This document shows positions 42,638-51,850 of a stretch of DNA of 64,000 nucleotides, piece after piece (position 1 is the stretch's first letter; each line of letters begins with the position of its first letter). The DNA comes from Mycolicibacterium diernhoferi. GTDB taxonomy: Bacteria > Actinomycetota > Actinomycetes > Mycobacteriales > Mycobacteriaceae. The translations under genes and the position numbers were made by a program. The DNA is taken from contig NZ_CP080332.1 of the NCBI RefSeq assembly GCF_019456655.1, positions 496,001 to 560,000 of the forward strand. Reading direction: 5' to 3'. Under the pieces are notes generated by a model. The model searched no databases. It worked only from the letters and a program-made list of their open reading frames with translations, and was not told where the DNA came from.

Positions 42638-44305
42638 ATGATGACCCGTACAACCATGAAGGAACGGAGCTCACTGACCTTGCGGTTGGCGGCTCTGGCA
42701 GGCGCGGCGCTGCTGGCGCTGACCGCCTGCGGCAGCGATTCCGGCGGCAGCTCCGCCGGCGGCGAACCGGTCCGCGGTGGCACCCTGACCATCGCGCAGG
42801 CGGACTACCCGGAAGAGGGCTTCAACCCGGTGGTCCGCGGCTGCTGCGTTGAGGTACAGGTACTGCGCAACGTCTACGACAGCCTGGTCGCCATCGACTT
42901 CGACGAGACAATCCATCCCTGGCTGGCCGAGAGCTTCGAGCAGTCGCCCGACGGCCTGACGTACACTTTCAAGCTGCGCGAGGACGTCAAGTTCCACGAC
43001 GGTGAACCGTTCAACGCCGCCGCGGTGAAGGCGAACTTCGACAAGATCACCGGTGACAAGGAGTACGCGCCGTCGGTGGCCAAGAGCACCTTCCAGAACC
43101 TGTTGGCCACCGAGGTCGTCGACGAGTACACCGTCCGTACGGTGCTTTCCGAGCCGACGGCCAACTGGCTGAGCACCTTGGCCTCCCTGCAGGGCGCCCA
43201 GATCTCCCCGAAGTCGCTGGCCGGTCCGGACGCCGCCACCGGTGGCGTCGGATTCGCGGGCACCGGCCCCTTCACTCTCTCCGAGGTGGTCGAAGGAGCC
43301 GAGCTGCGGTTCAAGCGCAACGAGGACTACAACTGGCCGTCGGCACTGGCCGAGCACGAGGGCCCGGCCTACCTGGATGAGCTGGTCGTCAAGGTGGTAC
43401 CCGAGCCCAATGTTCGCGCGGGCCTGTTGACTTCGGGCGAGGTCGACGCGATCGCCCAGATCGCACCGGCCGATATCGCGCTGTTCGACGATGCGGACGG
43501 ATTCCAGTTCGAGTCTCGCCCGTCGAACGTCTCGCCCTACTCGCTGTACTTCAACGTCACCGGAGACAACACCAAGGATGTCCGCGTCCGGCGTGCCCTG
43601 CGGGAAGCCGTCGACCTGAACCCGATCATCGACACCGTGCTGCAGGGCAGCTCGGAGCGCGCTTGGAGCATCGTTGGTCCCGAAAGCCCTTTCTACGACG
43701 CCAAGTACGAGAACGCCTATGGTGGCAATGTCGACGAGGCCAACAAGCTGCTCGACGAGGCCGGCTGGACCGGACGCGACAAGGACGGCTACCGGACCAA
43801 CGCAGCGGGCCAACGCCTCACCGTTCGGGTGATCGCCACCGAGCCCAAGCCGCCGCTGAGCACCGTGCTCGAGGCGTACCAGGCAGAGCTGCGCACCAAT
43901 GCCGGTGTCGAGGTGGATCTGCAGTTCCGTGACGAAGGCACCGTCGATGTGGTGCGTGAGACCAACGCCTATGAGGCCTTCCCCCGTGCGGTGGGCGGCA
44001 CCGACATCGGCGTCGTGCTGGAGAAGATCTACGAGACCGGTGGCGCGATCAACGGACCCAAGTTGGAGGACCCGGTAGTCGACGGGTGGTTGGCCGACGG
44101 TCGTACTGCGCTGGACCAGGATTCGCGGACAACGTCGTACGACAACGTCGCGCAGTACGCCCTGATCGACGAGGTCACCACTCTGCCGCTGTACACCGAG
44201 CGTTACAACGTGGCGACCGGCAGTGGCGTCCATAACATCTCGGCATGGTTGGAGCCGCCGCGCGGCATGGTCAGCTTCGCGGCGTACGAGACCTGGAAAG
44301 ACTAG
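42638..44305 (+). CDS. ABC substrate-binding lipoprotein, SBP_bac_5 (peptide/nickel/opine type)
   Basis: A 555-residue secreted lipoprotein. The signal peptide ends in the lipobox LTAC, giving lipid-modified Cys31. The mature part shows the family 5 pattern: PVRGGTLTIAQ, WLAESFEQSPDGLTYTFKLREDVKFHDG and FNVTGDNTKDVRVRRALREAVD. It delivers ligand to the upstream permease-ATPase set. Unusually, the mature N-terminal lobe has a vicinal cysteine pair (RGCCVEVQ). Ligand cannot be read; peptides, opines or sulfur compounds are possible. Confidence 0.91.
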   Translation: MMTRTTMKERSSLTLRLAALAGAALLALTACGSDSGGSSAGGEPVRGGTLTIAQADYPEEGFNPVVRGCCVEVQVLRNVYDSLVAIDFDETIHPWLAESFEQSPDGLTYTFKLREDVKFHDGEPFNAAAVKANFDKITGDKEYAPSVAKSTFQNLLATEVVDEYTVRTVLSEPTANWLSTLASLQGAQISPKSLAGPDAATGGVGFAGTGPFTLSEVVEGAELRFKRNEDYNWPSALAEHEGPAYLDELVVKVVPEPNVRAGLLTSGEVDAIAQIAPADIALFDDADGFQFESRPSNVSPYSLYFNVTGDNTKDVRVRRALREAVDLNPIIDTVLQGSSERAWSIVGPESPFYDAKYENAYGGNVDEANKLLDEAGWTGRDKDGYRTNAAGQRLTVRVIATEPKPPLSTVLEAYQAELRTNAGVEVDLQFRDEGTVDVVRETNAYEAFPRAVGGTDIGVVLEKIYETGGAINGPKLEDPVVDGWLADGRTALDQDSRTTSYDNVAQYALIDEVTTLPLYTERYNVATGSGVHNISAWLEPPRGMVSFAAYETWKD

Positions 44306-44327
44306 ACAGGACCCGTGAGCCCAACCC

Positions 44328-45284
44328 ATGAGTAATCTGCCAGATTTCGGGATCTTCTTCCGGCTCAACGACACCGAAGCCGATCCGGTACGGCAGTACC
44401 ATGACGGTCTCGACTTGATCGGGTACGCCGAGGAGCTGGGGTTATCGAGCGCGTGGATCACCTCGCACCACTTTCGGTCCGACAAGGGGACGATCGCATC
44501 GCCGCTGGTGTTCCTGGCGGCAGCGAGCCAGCGCACCAGCCGGATCCGGCTCGGGGCGGGGGTCGTCGTCGTCACCCTGGAGAACCCGATCAGGGTGGCC
44601 GAGGATGCGGTGATCACCGATGCGCTCGCCGGGGGCAGGCTGCAACTCGGGTTGGGCTCAGGCCTGGAGGATTGGGCATTCGGTCCGTTCGGGGTGGACT
44701 GGGATGACCGCCTCCGGGTGTATGCGGGGAAGGTGGCCGAGCTGAGGTCGGTCCTGGACGGGGCCGACCTCGGTGGCGGCCGTCGGCTGTACCCGCCGGC
44801 CGGCGGACTGCGGCAGCGGCTGTGGCGGGTCGCCAGCGATCCGGCCCACGCCGAAGAGATCGGTCGGGTCGGTGACAACCTGCTCTTGCGGTCATCGAAG
44901 GCGCTCACCTTCGAAGGGAATCTGACCCGGCACAGCGAGGCGATCGACGCCTTCCGCGAGCACGCGGGGGGACAGCAGCGGATCGCCGCCAGCCGGTCGG
45001 TGATCGTCGCCGAGAGCACCACCGCGGCACGTGAACTCGCCGGGCAGCACGCCATCGACGTACACCACCGAAACGGTGACGGGGAGCCGTGGTTCGGCGA
45101 CCCGGATCTGGTGCGCGCACGGCTGCTCGCCGATCCGGAACTGCATCTCGTCGACGAGGTGCTGCTGCAGGTCGCGCCCGCCAAGCTGACGTTGACGCAA
45201 TGGAAGTCGAGCCTGAACCTGATGGTGTCCGAGGTGCTCGACCCGATCCGCAAGGAGGGACGCAGCTATGCCCGGGTCTCGTGA
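44328..45284 (+). CDS. LLM-class flavin-dependent oxidoreductase
   Basis: A 318-residue luciferase-like protein: DLIGYAEELGLSSAWITSHHF near the N-terminus, ASPLVFLAAASQRTSRIRLGAGVVVVTLENPIRVAED and GGRLQLGLGSG are family landmarks. It may use FMN or F420. It follows the binding-protein gene by 22 bp and is probably part of the same locus as the DszA-type enzyme, giving two different flavin oxygenases for one imported compound. Substrate unknown. Confidence 0.85.
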   Translation: MSNLPDFGIFFRLNDTEADPVRQYHDGLDLIGYAEELGLSSAWITSHHFRSDKGTIASPLVFLAAASQRTSRIRLGAGVVVVTLENPIRVAEDAVITDALAGGRLQLGLGSGLEDWAFGPFGVDWDDRLRVYAGKVAELRSVLDGADLGGGRRLYPPAGGLRQRLWRVASDPAHAEEIGRVGDNLLLRSSKALTFEGNLTRHSEAIDAFREHAGGQQRIAASRSVIVAESTTAARELAGQHAIDVHHRNGDGEPWFGDPDLVRARLLADPELHLVDEVLLQVAPAKLTLTQWKSSLNLMVSEVLDPIRKEGRSYARVS

Positions 45285-45302
45285 CCAGGATCCGCTACGT
45301 CG

Positions 45303-46679
45303 ATGACCGCCTCGGAGCAGGTGGACGCGGAGTGGCTGGCGCAGCGGCTCACCGCGACGTCGTCGAAGGACCTGGGCCACGGACTGAGCCGGCTCATCGA
45401 CGGTGGCGAACTGCCCCCCGGCGCGCACCTGCCCACCATCCGTGACTTCGCCCGGGCGGCCGGGGTCAGTCCCGGCACCGTGATGACGGCCTGGAGCCGG
45501 GTCCGAGACAGCGGCAGGCTGCAGACGCGGCGACGCGGCGGCACGGTGGTCGCCGCGGCACCCCACCCGGATGCGGAGCCGGGCGTGTCGTCGTTCGACT
45601 GGACCCATGTCGAGATGTCGGTGGTGACACCGGATCCGGTGCTCCAACCCGATCTGAGGGCAGCGCTGACCGCGGCGCTGAGCACCCCCGACCTGCACGC
45701 CGCGCGACGCGCCCATATCACCCCGGAACTGCTGCGGTTGGTCGAGCCGACCTGGCCGTTCCGGGCTCAGGCCTGGAACTGCGTCGGCGGCGGCAGCGAG
45801 GCGCTGGTGCTGGCCAGTGCCGCCGCCACCGGCGGTGCTGTATCAGGTGCCGACCGGTTGATTGCGGTGGAGGAGCCGGTCAGCCCCGGCTACCTGGAAA
45901 TTCTGCGGAATTTGGGCATCTCGGCAGTCGGTGTGCACGCCGACGAACATGGCCCGACGCCTGCGTCGGTGGCCGCGGCGGTGCGCAGCGGGGTATCCGC
46001 AGTCGTGCTGCAGCCCAGCGGGGCCTATGCGGTGGCCGGCGCGCTGAGCGCGGAACGCGCGGCGGAGCTCGGTGAGCTGCTGTCGGAGCATCCCGACGTC
46101 TGGGTGATCGAGGATGACAGCGCGGGACCGTTGGCCACTGCGGAACCGGCCACGCTCGGCACCCGCCTGCCGGATCAGGTTGTCCGGATCCGCAGCTACT
46201 GCAAGGCATTCGGTATCGACCTGCGTTCGGCAGTGCTCGGTGGCAGCAGTGAATTGGTGGAGCGCACCGTCCGGCTGCGCAGTTTCGGGATGGCCGCCAA
46301 CAGTCGAATCCTGCAGAACGCCCTGGCCGAGCTGATCGCGGACGAGGCGGCCGCCGATCTGATGGGCCGGGCGCGTGCGATCTACGGCCGGCGCCGTGCG
46401 ACCGCGCTGCAGGCGTTCACCGAAGTCGGGCTGCCCGCCTCGGCGGGCCGCAACGGATTCGTGGTGTGGGTGCCGGTGCCCGATGAGACCTCGGCGTTGA
46501 CCAACCTGGCCCGGCAGGGCATCGTGGTCGCTGCCGGCGCCAAATCCTTTGTCACCTCGGCGCCTGGTCTACTGCGGCTGTCGCTGCTGCAGTTGCCCGA
46601 CGATGTCGAGCTCATCGACGGCCTGGCCCACGCGGTGCGGGCCGCGATCCACTCCGCGGACCGCGAGTACTTCGACTGA
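45303..46679 (+). CDS. MocR/PdxR-type regulator: GntR HTH fused to aminotransferase domain
   Basis: A 458-residue chimeric regulator. The winged helix at residues ~20-80 (LPTIRDFARAAGVSPGTVMTAW) is GntR-type. The rest is a fold-type I aminotransferase domain with PLP lysine in SYCKAFGIDLRSAVLGG. MocR proteins sense PLP-bound amino compounds. It closes the ABC/LLM locus, 18 bp after the LLM gene, and likely controls it. A strong hairpin follows. Confidence 0.88.
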   Translation: MTASEQVDAEWLAQRLTATSSKDLGHGLSRLIDGGELPPGAHLPTIRDFARAAGVSPGTVMTAWSRVRDSGRLQTRRRGGTVVAAAPHPDAEPGVSSFDWTHVEMSVVTPDPVLQPDLRAALTAALSTPDLHAARRAHITPELLRLVEPTWPFRAQAWNCVGGGSEALVLASAAATGGAVSGADRLIAVEEPVSPGYLEILRNLGISAVGVHADEHGPTPASVAAAVRSGVSAVVLQPSGAYAVAGALSAERAAELGELLSEHPDVWVIEDDSAGPLATAEPATLGTRLPDQVVRIRSYCKAFGIDLRSAVLGGSSELVERTVRLRSFGMAANSRILQNALAELIADEAAADLMGRARAIYGRRRATALQAFTEVGLPASAGRNGFVVWVPVPDETSALTNLARQGIVVAAGAKSFVTSAPGLLRLSLLQLPDDVELIDGLAHAVRAAIHSADREYFD

Positions 46680-46688
46680 ATCGGTTAT

Positions 46689-46727
46689 GCCGAGGATCGG
46701 TGCCGGTCGGTGGCTGCGATCCTCGGC
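46689..46727. terminator. Bidirectional hairpin between convergent genes
   Basis: Perfect 11-bp inverted repeat GCCGAGGATCG (46689-46699) / CGATCCTCGGC (46717-46727) with a 17-base loop, positioned between the MocR and SDR stops. Confidence 0.72.
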
Positions 46728-46749
46728 GTTGTGCGGATGCTGCGCCCGA

Positions 46750-47502
46750 TCAGAACTGCACGCCGCGGGTCAGGGCGCCGTCCACCAGCAGGTTCGTCCC
46801 GGTGATGAAACTCGCTGCCGCACTGGACAGGAACACCACGGCATTGGCCACCTCCCGAGGGGTCGCCATCCGGCCGGTCGGGTTCAGCGCCAGGGACTGG
46901 GCGAACAACTCCGGGTCCTCGGTCTCGATGGTCGGCCACACCCCACCCGGGAAGTAGGTGTTACCGGGGCTGACGGTGTTGGCCCGCACACCCCTTCCGG
47001 CGAGTTGGAAGGCCAGGCCTTGGGTGTAGTGGATGATCGCCGCCTTCATCGCGCCGTACGGGCCTGCCGCAAAATCGATTTCGCGACCCGAGACGCTGGC
47101 GATCGTGACGATCGACCCGGCGCCGGAGGCCTCCAGCAGTGGCAGCGCGGCGTCGACCAGGCCGACGGTGCCCATCATGTCGACCTCGAAACTGGACCGC
47201 CAGTTGTCCGAGGACTCCGGAATGGCCAGCGCGCTGACGTTGGCGACCACGCCGTCCAGCCCGCCGAAGTCCTGAGCGGTGGCGTTCACCCAAGCCGTCA
47301 GCGCAGCCCGGTCGCTCACGTCGACCGCGGTGCCGACCGCGCCGTCCCCGAGTTCGGCCTGTGCGCCGGACACCGACTCGGGGGTCCGCGCGCAGTACGC
47401 GACGCGGGCTCCCTCGGCCAGCAGGCCCTCCACCACCGCCCGCCCGATACCGCGCGTTCCGCCGGTTACCGCGAACCGCTTGCCGGTGAGACCGAGATCC
47501 AT
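46750..47502 (-). CDS. SDR family oxidoreductase
   Basis: A 250-residue classical short-chain dehydrogenase with Rossmann motif TGGTRGIGRAVVEG, Ser in IASVSG and Tyr/Lys in GPYGAMKAA. The usual NNAG stabilising motif is replaced by ANVSA. It starts nine bases after the stop of the formamidase-type gene on the same strand and is the last gene of that set. It probably uses NADP because of an Arg after the second strand (CARTPES). Substrate unknown. Confidence 0.86.
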   Translation of the reverse strand: MDLGLTGKRFAVTGGTRGIGRAVVEGLLAEGARVAYCARTPESVSGAQAELGDGAVGTAVDVSDRAALTAWVNATAQDFGGLDGVVANVSALAIPESSDNWRSSFEVDMMGTVGLVDAALPLLEASGAGSIVTIASVSGREIDFAAGPYGAMKAAIIHYTQGLAFQLAGRGVRANTVSPGNTYFPGGVWPTIETEDPELFAQSLALNPTGRMATPREVANAVVFLSSAAASFITGTNLLVDGALTRGVQF

Positions 47503-47511
47503 GATGTTCTC

Positions 47512-48525
47512 CTAATAGGTGATGGTGCCGAATGAACGTGCTGCCGAGCGCAGTTCGGCGTGTACGCCGCCGTACGCGGTGGCTGCCGGGAGTAGGCGCT
47601 TGTCGATCTTGGTCACCGCGCTGTAGTTGGTGTCGACGACATTGGCGATCGGTGCCAGGGAGATCTGGGTGAGCAGCTGATAGGCGTCGAGCCGGTCGAG
47701 TCCGTACAGCTCGCCCAGCCAGGTGATCATCTCGACCTGCCCGGCCCGCCACGCCTCCTCCAACGGGCGTCCCGATCCGATGCAGACCAGGTGCGTGTCG
47801 GTTTCCAGTCGCGGCCAGGCCGGTCCACCGCCCTTGATCAACTCGACGATGGCGGTGACGTTCATGGCACCCTCCACCGCGGTGCCACACGACTCGCCCT
47901 CGCCCTGGCGGTAGTGCCCGTCGCCCAGGGAGAACAATGCCCCCGGCACGTTCACCCGCAGGTAGCAGGTCGCGCCGGCGGCCATCTCGGGGGTGTCCAT
48001 GTTGCCGCCGAACACGTCGGGCACCAGCGAGGTGCGCACCTCCCGGCGGGCCGGCGCGACACCGACGGTGCCCAACATCGGGTTGCTCGGCAGCGCCAGC
48101 TCGAAGTCGCTGCCGTGCGCGCTGAACCCCAGCGTCTTGGCGGCCGAGTCGTATTCGTAGATGTACGTGCGTTCGGGCAGTGGATCCTGCAGGGTCGGAC
48201 TGACCGGCACGCTGGTCAGCCCGCCGAAGAACGGGATCAGCGTGGACGCGCCCCAGGTGCGGGCCGGGGTGAGATCGACCAGATGCACCGCGAGGGTGTC
48301 CCCGGGTTCGGCGCCCTCGATCCAGAACGGTCCGGTCTGCGGGTTGAGGTCCTCGGTGTCCAGCGCCCGGGTCGCGACATCGTCGGTACTGGTGATCCGG
48401 CCGCCGAAGGCGTCCTCGGTCCACAGCGTGAGCACCGTGCCGGGCTTGATCCGCAGCACCGGTTCGGCGCCGCCGAAGGTGAAGGCGAACTGCTCGGGGG
48501 ATGGGACGAACGTGATGTGCTCCAT
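47512..48525 (-). CDS. Acetamidase/formamidase family protein
   Basis: A 337-residue amidase of the FmdA/AmdA family. Landmarks are GPFWIEGAEPGDTLAVHL, FGGNMD and GALFSLGDGHYRQGEGESCGTAVEGAM. Family members hydrolyse formamide or acetamide to ammonia and the acid. ATG 48525 has GAGGAT upstream. It is preceded, four bases away, by the LldD2-like gene and followed by an SDR, suggesting joint expression. The acid product could be further oxidised, but the pathway is not clear. Confidence 0.88.
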   Translation of the reverse strand: MEHITFVPSPEQFAFTFGGAEPVLRIKPGTVLTLWTEDAFGGRITSTDDVATRALDTEDLNPQTGPFWIEGAEPGDTLAVHLVDLTPARTWGASTLIPFFGGLTSVPVSPTLQDPLPERTYIYEYDSAAKTLGFSAHGSDFELALPSNPMLGTVGVAPARREVRTSLVPDVFGGNMDTPEMAAGATCYLRVNVPGALFSLGDGHYRQGEGESCGTAVEGAMNVTAIVELIKGGGPAWPRLETDTHLVCIGSGRPLEEAWRAGQVEMITWLGELYGLDRLDAYQLLTQISLAPIANVVDTNYSAVTKIDKRLLPAATAYGGVHAELRSAARSFGTITY

Positions 48526-48529
48526 CGGG

Positions 48530-49798
48530 TCATCCTCGTCGCAGGATGCCGTCACCGCCATCCGACGGCAGAGATCGCGGCGTCAGGCGCTGCAACTGGG
48601 TGACGTGGGCCGGCTCCAGTTCGGCGAGGGTGGCCACGCCGAGCAGCCGCATGGTGCGGGTGATCTGTTCGGACAGGATCTCGATCATCCGGTCCACGCC
48701 CGCTTCGCCGCCGGCCATCAGGCCGTACAGGTAGGCGCGGCCGACCAGGGTGAACCGCGCGCCCAGCGCGATGGCGGCGACGATGTCGGCGCCGGACATG
48801 ATGCCGGTATCCAGGATGATCTCGGTCTCCTGGCCCACCGCCGGAGCCACCTGCGGCAGCAGATGGAACGGAATGGGTGCCCGATCCAGTTGGCGTCCAC
48901 CGTGATTGGACAGCACGATGCCGTCGACTCCGAGGTCGACGACGGCCTGTGCGTCGGCCAGCGTCTGGATGCCCTTGACCACCAGTTTGCCCGGCCACTG
49001 CGTCTTGATCCAGGCCAGGTCATCGAAGGTGACCGTCGGATCGAACATGGTGTCCAGCAGTTCGGCGACGGTGCCCGACCACCGGTCCAGCGAGGCGAAG
49101 GCCAGCGGCTCGGTGGTCAGGAAGTCGATCCACCACTGCGGTCGCGGGATCGCGTTGAGCACCGTCTTGGCCGTCAGCGCCGGCGGGATGGACATGCCGT
49201 TGCGCTTGTCGCGCAGCCGTGCCCCGGCCACCGGCACGTCGACGGTGACCAGCAGGGTGTCATAGCCGGCCGCTGCGGCGCGCTCGACCAGGGCCATCGA
49301 GCGGTTCCGGTCCTTCCACATGTACAGCTGGAACCAGTTGCGCCCGTCCGGGTTGGCCGCCTTCACATCCTCGATGGAGGCAGTGCCCATGGTGGACAGC
49401 GAGAACGGGATCCCGGCCCGGGCCGCCGCGCGTGCACCCGCGTACTCACCCTCGGTCTGCATCATCCGGGTGAAGCCGGTCGGGGCGATGCCGAACGGCA
49501 GTTCCGACCGGCCGCCGAGAATGGTGCAGCTGGTGTCCACCTTCGACACATCGCGCAGGATCGCCGGGTGGAACTCGATGTCCTGGAAGGCCTGCCGGGC
49601 CCGCGCCAGCGACAGCTCGGCTTCGGCGGATCCGTCGGTGTAGTCGAACGCGGCGCGCGGGGTCCGGCGCTTGGCGATGGTGCGCAGGTCCTCCACCGTC
49701 AGGGCGGCGGCCAGCCGGCGGGTGCGCGCGTTCAGTTCGGGCTTCTTGAACTGCATCAGGGGCGCCAGGTCGGCGACCTTGGGAATGCGGCGTTTCAT
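48530..49798 (-). CDS. lldD2: FMN-dependent alpha-hydroxy-acid dehydrogenase, LldD2-like
   Basis: A 422-residue flavoenzyme strongly resembling mycobacterial LldD2: [49 protein letters not shown] and the active-site/FMN segments [16 protein letters not shown] and [19 protein letters not shown]. It oxidises L-lactate or a related 2-hydroxy acid, passing electrons to the respiratory chain or mycofactocin-type acceptors. The ATG has GGAAAGG upstream. It heads the lldD2-amidase-SDR set. This is not the mftD of a mycofactocin cluster, since no mft genes are nearby. Confidence 0.85.
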   Translation of the reverse strand: MKRRIPKVADLAPLMQFKKPELNARTRRLAAALTVEDLRTIAKRRTPRAAFDYTDGSAEAELSLARARQAFQDIEFHPAILRDVSKVDTSCTILGGRSELPFGIAPTGFTRMMQTEGEYAGARAAARAGIPFSLSTMGTASIEDVKAANPDGRNWFQLYMWKDRNRSMALVERAAAAGYDTLLVTVDVPVAGARLRDKRNGMSIPPALTAKTVLNAIPRPQWWIDFLTTEPLAFASLDRWSGTVAELLDTMFDPTVTFDDLAWIKTQWPGKLVVKGIQTLADAQAVVDLGVDGIVLSNHGGRQLDRAPIPFHLLPQVAPAVGQETEIILDTGIMSGADIVAAIALGARFTLVGRAYLYGLMAGGEAGVDRMIEILSEQITRTMRLLGVATLAELEPAHVTQLQRLTPRSLPSDGGDGILRRG

Positions 49799-50012
49799 GT
49801 CGGTACCTTTCCTGCCGCGACGGTACGCGGAATCCGGGTGCGTCGGGTGCGCACCGGTGTCTTGTGCCGGTGTTCGCCGAGTTGGACACTGGTGTCATGG
49901 ACACCGCGCCGGCGGGGGCGTGACGTGCGCAACGGTTCCTTGCCGGGTCGGACCTACCAGCAAAGACTGCTAGTAGGGCTAAACATTCATCACGAGTGGG
50001 CTGGCATGGATC

Positions 50013-50252
50013 ATGAGAGCGACAACGGCCGCCGCGGTGGGCGCGGTGGTGGCGGCAATGGCATTCGCGGGGTGGGTGACAGCGCCGACCGCGCACGCTG
50101 ACGCGTGCGGCAACTTCGAGGTCTGGGGCAATGGAGGGGGCCAGTGTGACGGCCCGTTCTACGAAGACGGCAGCTTCCAGCGCTGCACCACGGTCTATGT
50201 GCTCGGGATCGGCGGCACACAGTGTTTCATCGTGCCGGCACCGCCGCGGTAG
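50013..50252 (+). CDS. Small secreted CDGP-type protein
   Basis: A 79-residue secreted protein. The signal peptide (residues 1-29, hydrophobic core AAAVGAVVAAMAFAGWV, cleavage after AHA) leaves about 50 residues with four cysteines at 32, 45, 58 and 71, exactly 13 apart, allowing two disulfides. QCDGPFYEDGSFQRC carries the CDGP motif known from small mycobacterial exported proteins of unknown role. It stands alone, with a remnant-bearing region downstream. Confidence 0.8.
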   Translation: MRATTAAAVGAVVAAMAFAGWVTAPTAHADACGNFEVWGNGGGQCDGPFYEDGSFQRCTTVYVLGIGGTQCFIVPAPPR

Positions 50253-50274
50253 CGGTGACCCGCTCGGTGTGAGC

Positions 50275-50395
50275 GTGGACCGCGGGCGGTGAAGGCGCCG
50301 GCCTTGCCCGGCTGCAGCACCAGGCCCAGATATCTGTCGTGGGCCAGCTGCTCGAAGGTGTAGGCGATGCCCTCCACCACCGCTTCGGTGCGGGT
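50275..50395 (-). pseudogene. TetR-like C-terminal fragment
   Basis: On the minus strand one frame reads TEAVVEGIAYTFEQLAHDRYLGLV followed by LQPGKAGAFT, which looks like the ligand-binding domain of a TetR regulator. No helix-turn-helix or start precedes it and the similarity fades at both ends. It meets a Rieske fragment on the other strand at about 50395. The TetR assignment is by impression only. Confidence 0.4.
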
Positions 50396-50463
50396 CGGGC
50401 AATGCGGCGCGGTTCGTCTGCCCGTACCACGCCTGGACGTACAAGAACACCGGCGAACTTGGC
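50395..50463 (+). pseudogene. Rieske oxygenase fragment
   Basis: On the plus strand the frame reads GSGNAARFVCPYHAWTYKNT and continues GEL. This is the second half of the Rieske [2Fe-2S] site (CPYH) as in ring-hydroxylating oxygenase alpha subunits. The first CxH half is missing upstream (the frame becomes proline-rich) and no catalytic domain follows. The fragment runs in frame into the HNH gene, which may be why that frame seems open further upstream. Confidence 0.68.
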
Positions 50464-50517
50464 CCACTGAAAGATGAACTGGTGCTAGGGGATTACACCG
50501 CATACGGGGACCCGGCG

Positions 50518-51846
50518 ATGGAAGCTGTGGATGAATCGGTGATTGTGGATAACTTCGGGTTTCCCGGCACCGCGCACCGCCACGTGTCGTTCGCCGAGAA
50601 CTACGTTGAACCGCGGCTGAATGTGCTGTTCGCGGAGATGGCGGAGCTGACCGGGCAGCGCAATGCCATCGATGGCCGGTTGGTGGAGATCGTGGCCGAG
50701 ATCGACGGCAGAGGTGCGGCCGACGGCAACCCGCTGTGGGGTGGCACCGGATGCCGCTCGATCGAGGCCCTGGTGGCCTGGAAGACCGGAATGACTCCAC
50801 GCAATGCGGAGACGATGGTGGCGGTGGCGCGTCGCCTCGACGAGTTGCCGCGTCTGGCAGAAGGATTGCGCGCGGGCCGGTTGTCGCTGGACCGGGTCGC
50901 GGTGATCGCCGTACGCGCCGCCGAAGGCTGCGATGACCACTATGCGAATCTGGTGCAGTACGCCACGGTGGCCCAGCTACGTACCGCGGTCAAGATGGAG
51001 CCCCGCCCCGAACCCGAGACCAAGCCCGAACCCAAGCGCGGGATCAGCTCCTATGACGGTGACGGGTACACCACCTACAAGATCCGGCTCCCCAAGCTCG
51101 ACGCCGCGAAGTTCGACGCCGCGCTGGCCTCACACAAGGACGCGTTGGTCGCGGACTGGAAACGGCACCACGACGACCCCGGTGCCGAGGTGTCCGATCA
51201 GGCGCCTCCGTTCCCGGACACCGTGGATGCGTTCATGAGCCTGATCGAGGCCGGCTGGGACACCGATGTCGCCGCGCGCCCGCACGGCGCGCACACCACG
51301 GTCGTGGCGCACGTCGACCTAGACCGCCACGCCGACAAGCCGGTCGCCGCCCTGCATCTGGGAGCCGCCCTCACCGATGAGGAGCGCCGGTTCCTGCTCT
51401 GTGACGCGACCTGCGAGGTGTGGTTCGAACGGCGCGGCACCCCGATCGGGGCCGGGCGGACCACCCGCACCGTCGGCCGCCGACTCCGCCGAGCCCTGGA
51501 GTACCGGGATAAGTCGTGTGTGGTGCCCGGCTGCGGGGCCACCCGCGGTCTGCACGCCCATCACCTCGTGCACTGGGAGAACGGCGGGGCTACCGAGCTC
51601 TCAAATCTGGTGCTGCTCTGCCCGTTTCACCATCGCACGCATCACCGCGGTGGGATCACCCTCACCGGGCCCGCCCACCGACTCCGCGTCACCGACAGTG
51701 ACGGCGATCTGATGACCGGGGCATCACTGGCCCGCCCACCGACCACCCCGCCCCCGGATGTAGCGCCGTGCAAAGGACCGCTCGGGGAACGCGCCCAATG
51801 GTGGTGGTACACCCCCTACGAACCACGACCACCGGCGCCGAACTGA
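50518..51846 (+). CDS. DUF222/HNH endonuclease, 13E12 repeat family
   Basis: A ~442-residue protein with an N-terminal DUF222 region (~30-320, including SIEALVAWKTGMTPRNAETMV) and a C-terminal HNH domain: CVVPGCGATRGLHAHHLVHW...NLVLLCPFHHRTHH, with zinc-binding cysteines and catalytic His. This is the REP13E12 family, present in many copies in mycobacteria and associated with mobile or recombining loci. The frame opens at GTG 50482 and even further upstream through a Rieske fragment; ATG 50518 is the more probable start. Confidence 0.82.
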   Translation: MEAVDESVIVDNFGFPGTAHRHVSFAENYVEPRLNVLFAEMAELTGQRNAIDGRLVEIVAEIDGRGAADGNPLWGGTGCRSIEALVAWKTGMTPRNAETMVAVARRLDELPRLAEGLRAGRLSLDRVAVIAVRAAEGCDDHYANLVQYATVAQLRTAVKMEPRPEPETKPEPKRGISSYDGDGYTTYKIRLPKLDAAKFDAALASHKDALVADWKRHHDDPGAEVSDQAPPFPDTVDAFMSLIEAGWDTDVAARPHGAHTTVVAHVDLDRHADKPVAALHLGAALTDEERRFLLCDATCEVWFERRGTPIGAGRTTRTVGRRLRRALEYRDKSCVVPGCGATRGLHAHHLVHWENGGATELSNLVLLCPFHHRTHHRGGITLTGPAHRLRVTDSDGDLMTGASLARPPTTPPPDVAPCKGPLGERAQWWWYTPYEPRPPAPN

Positions 51847-51850
51847 CTCG

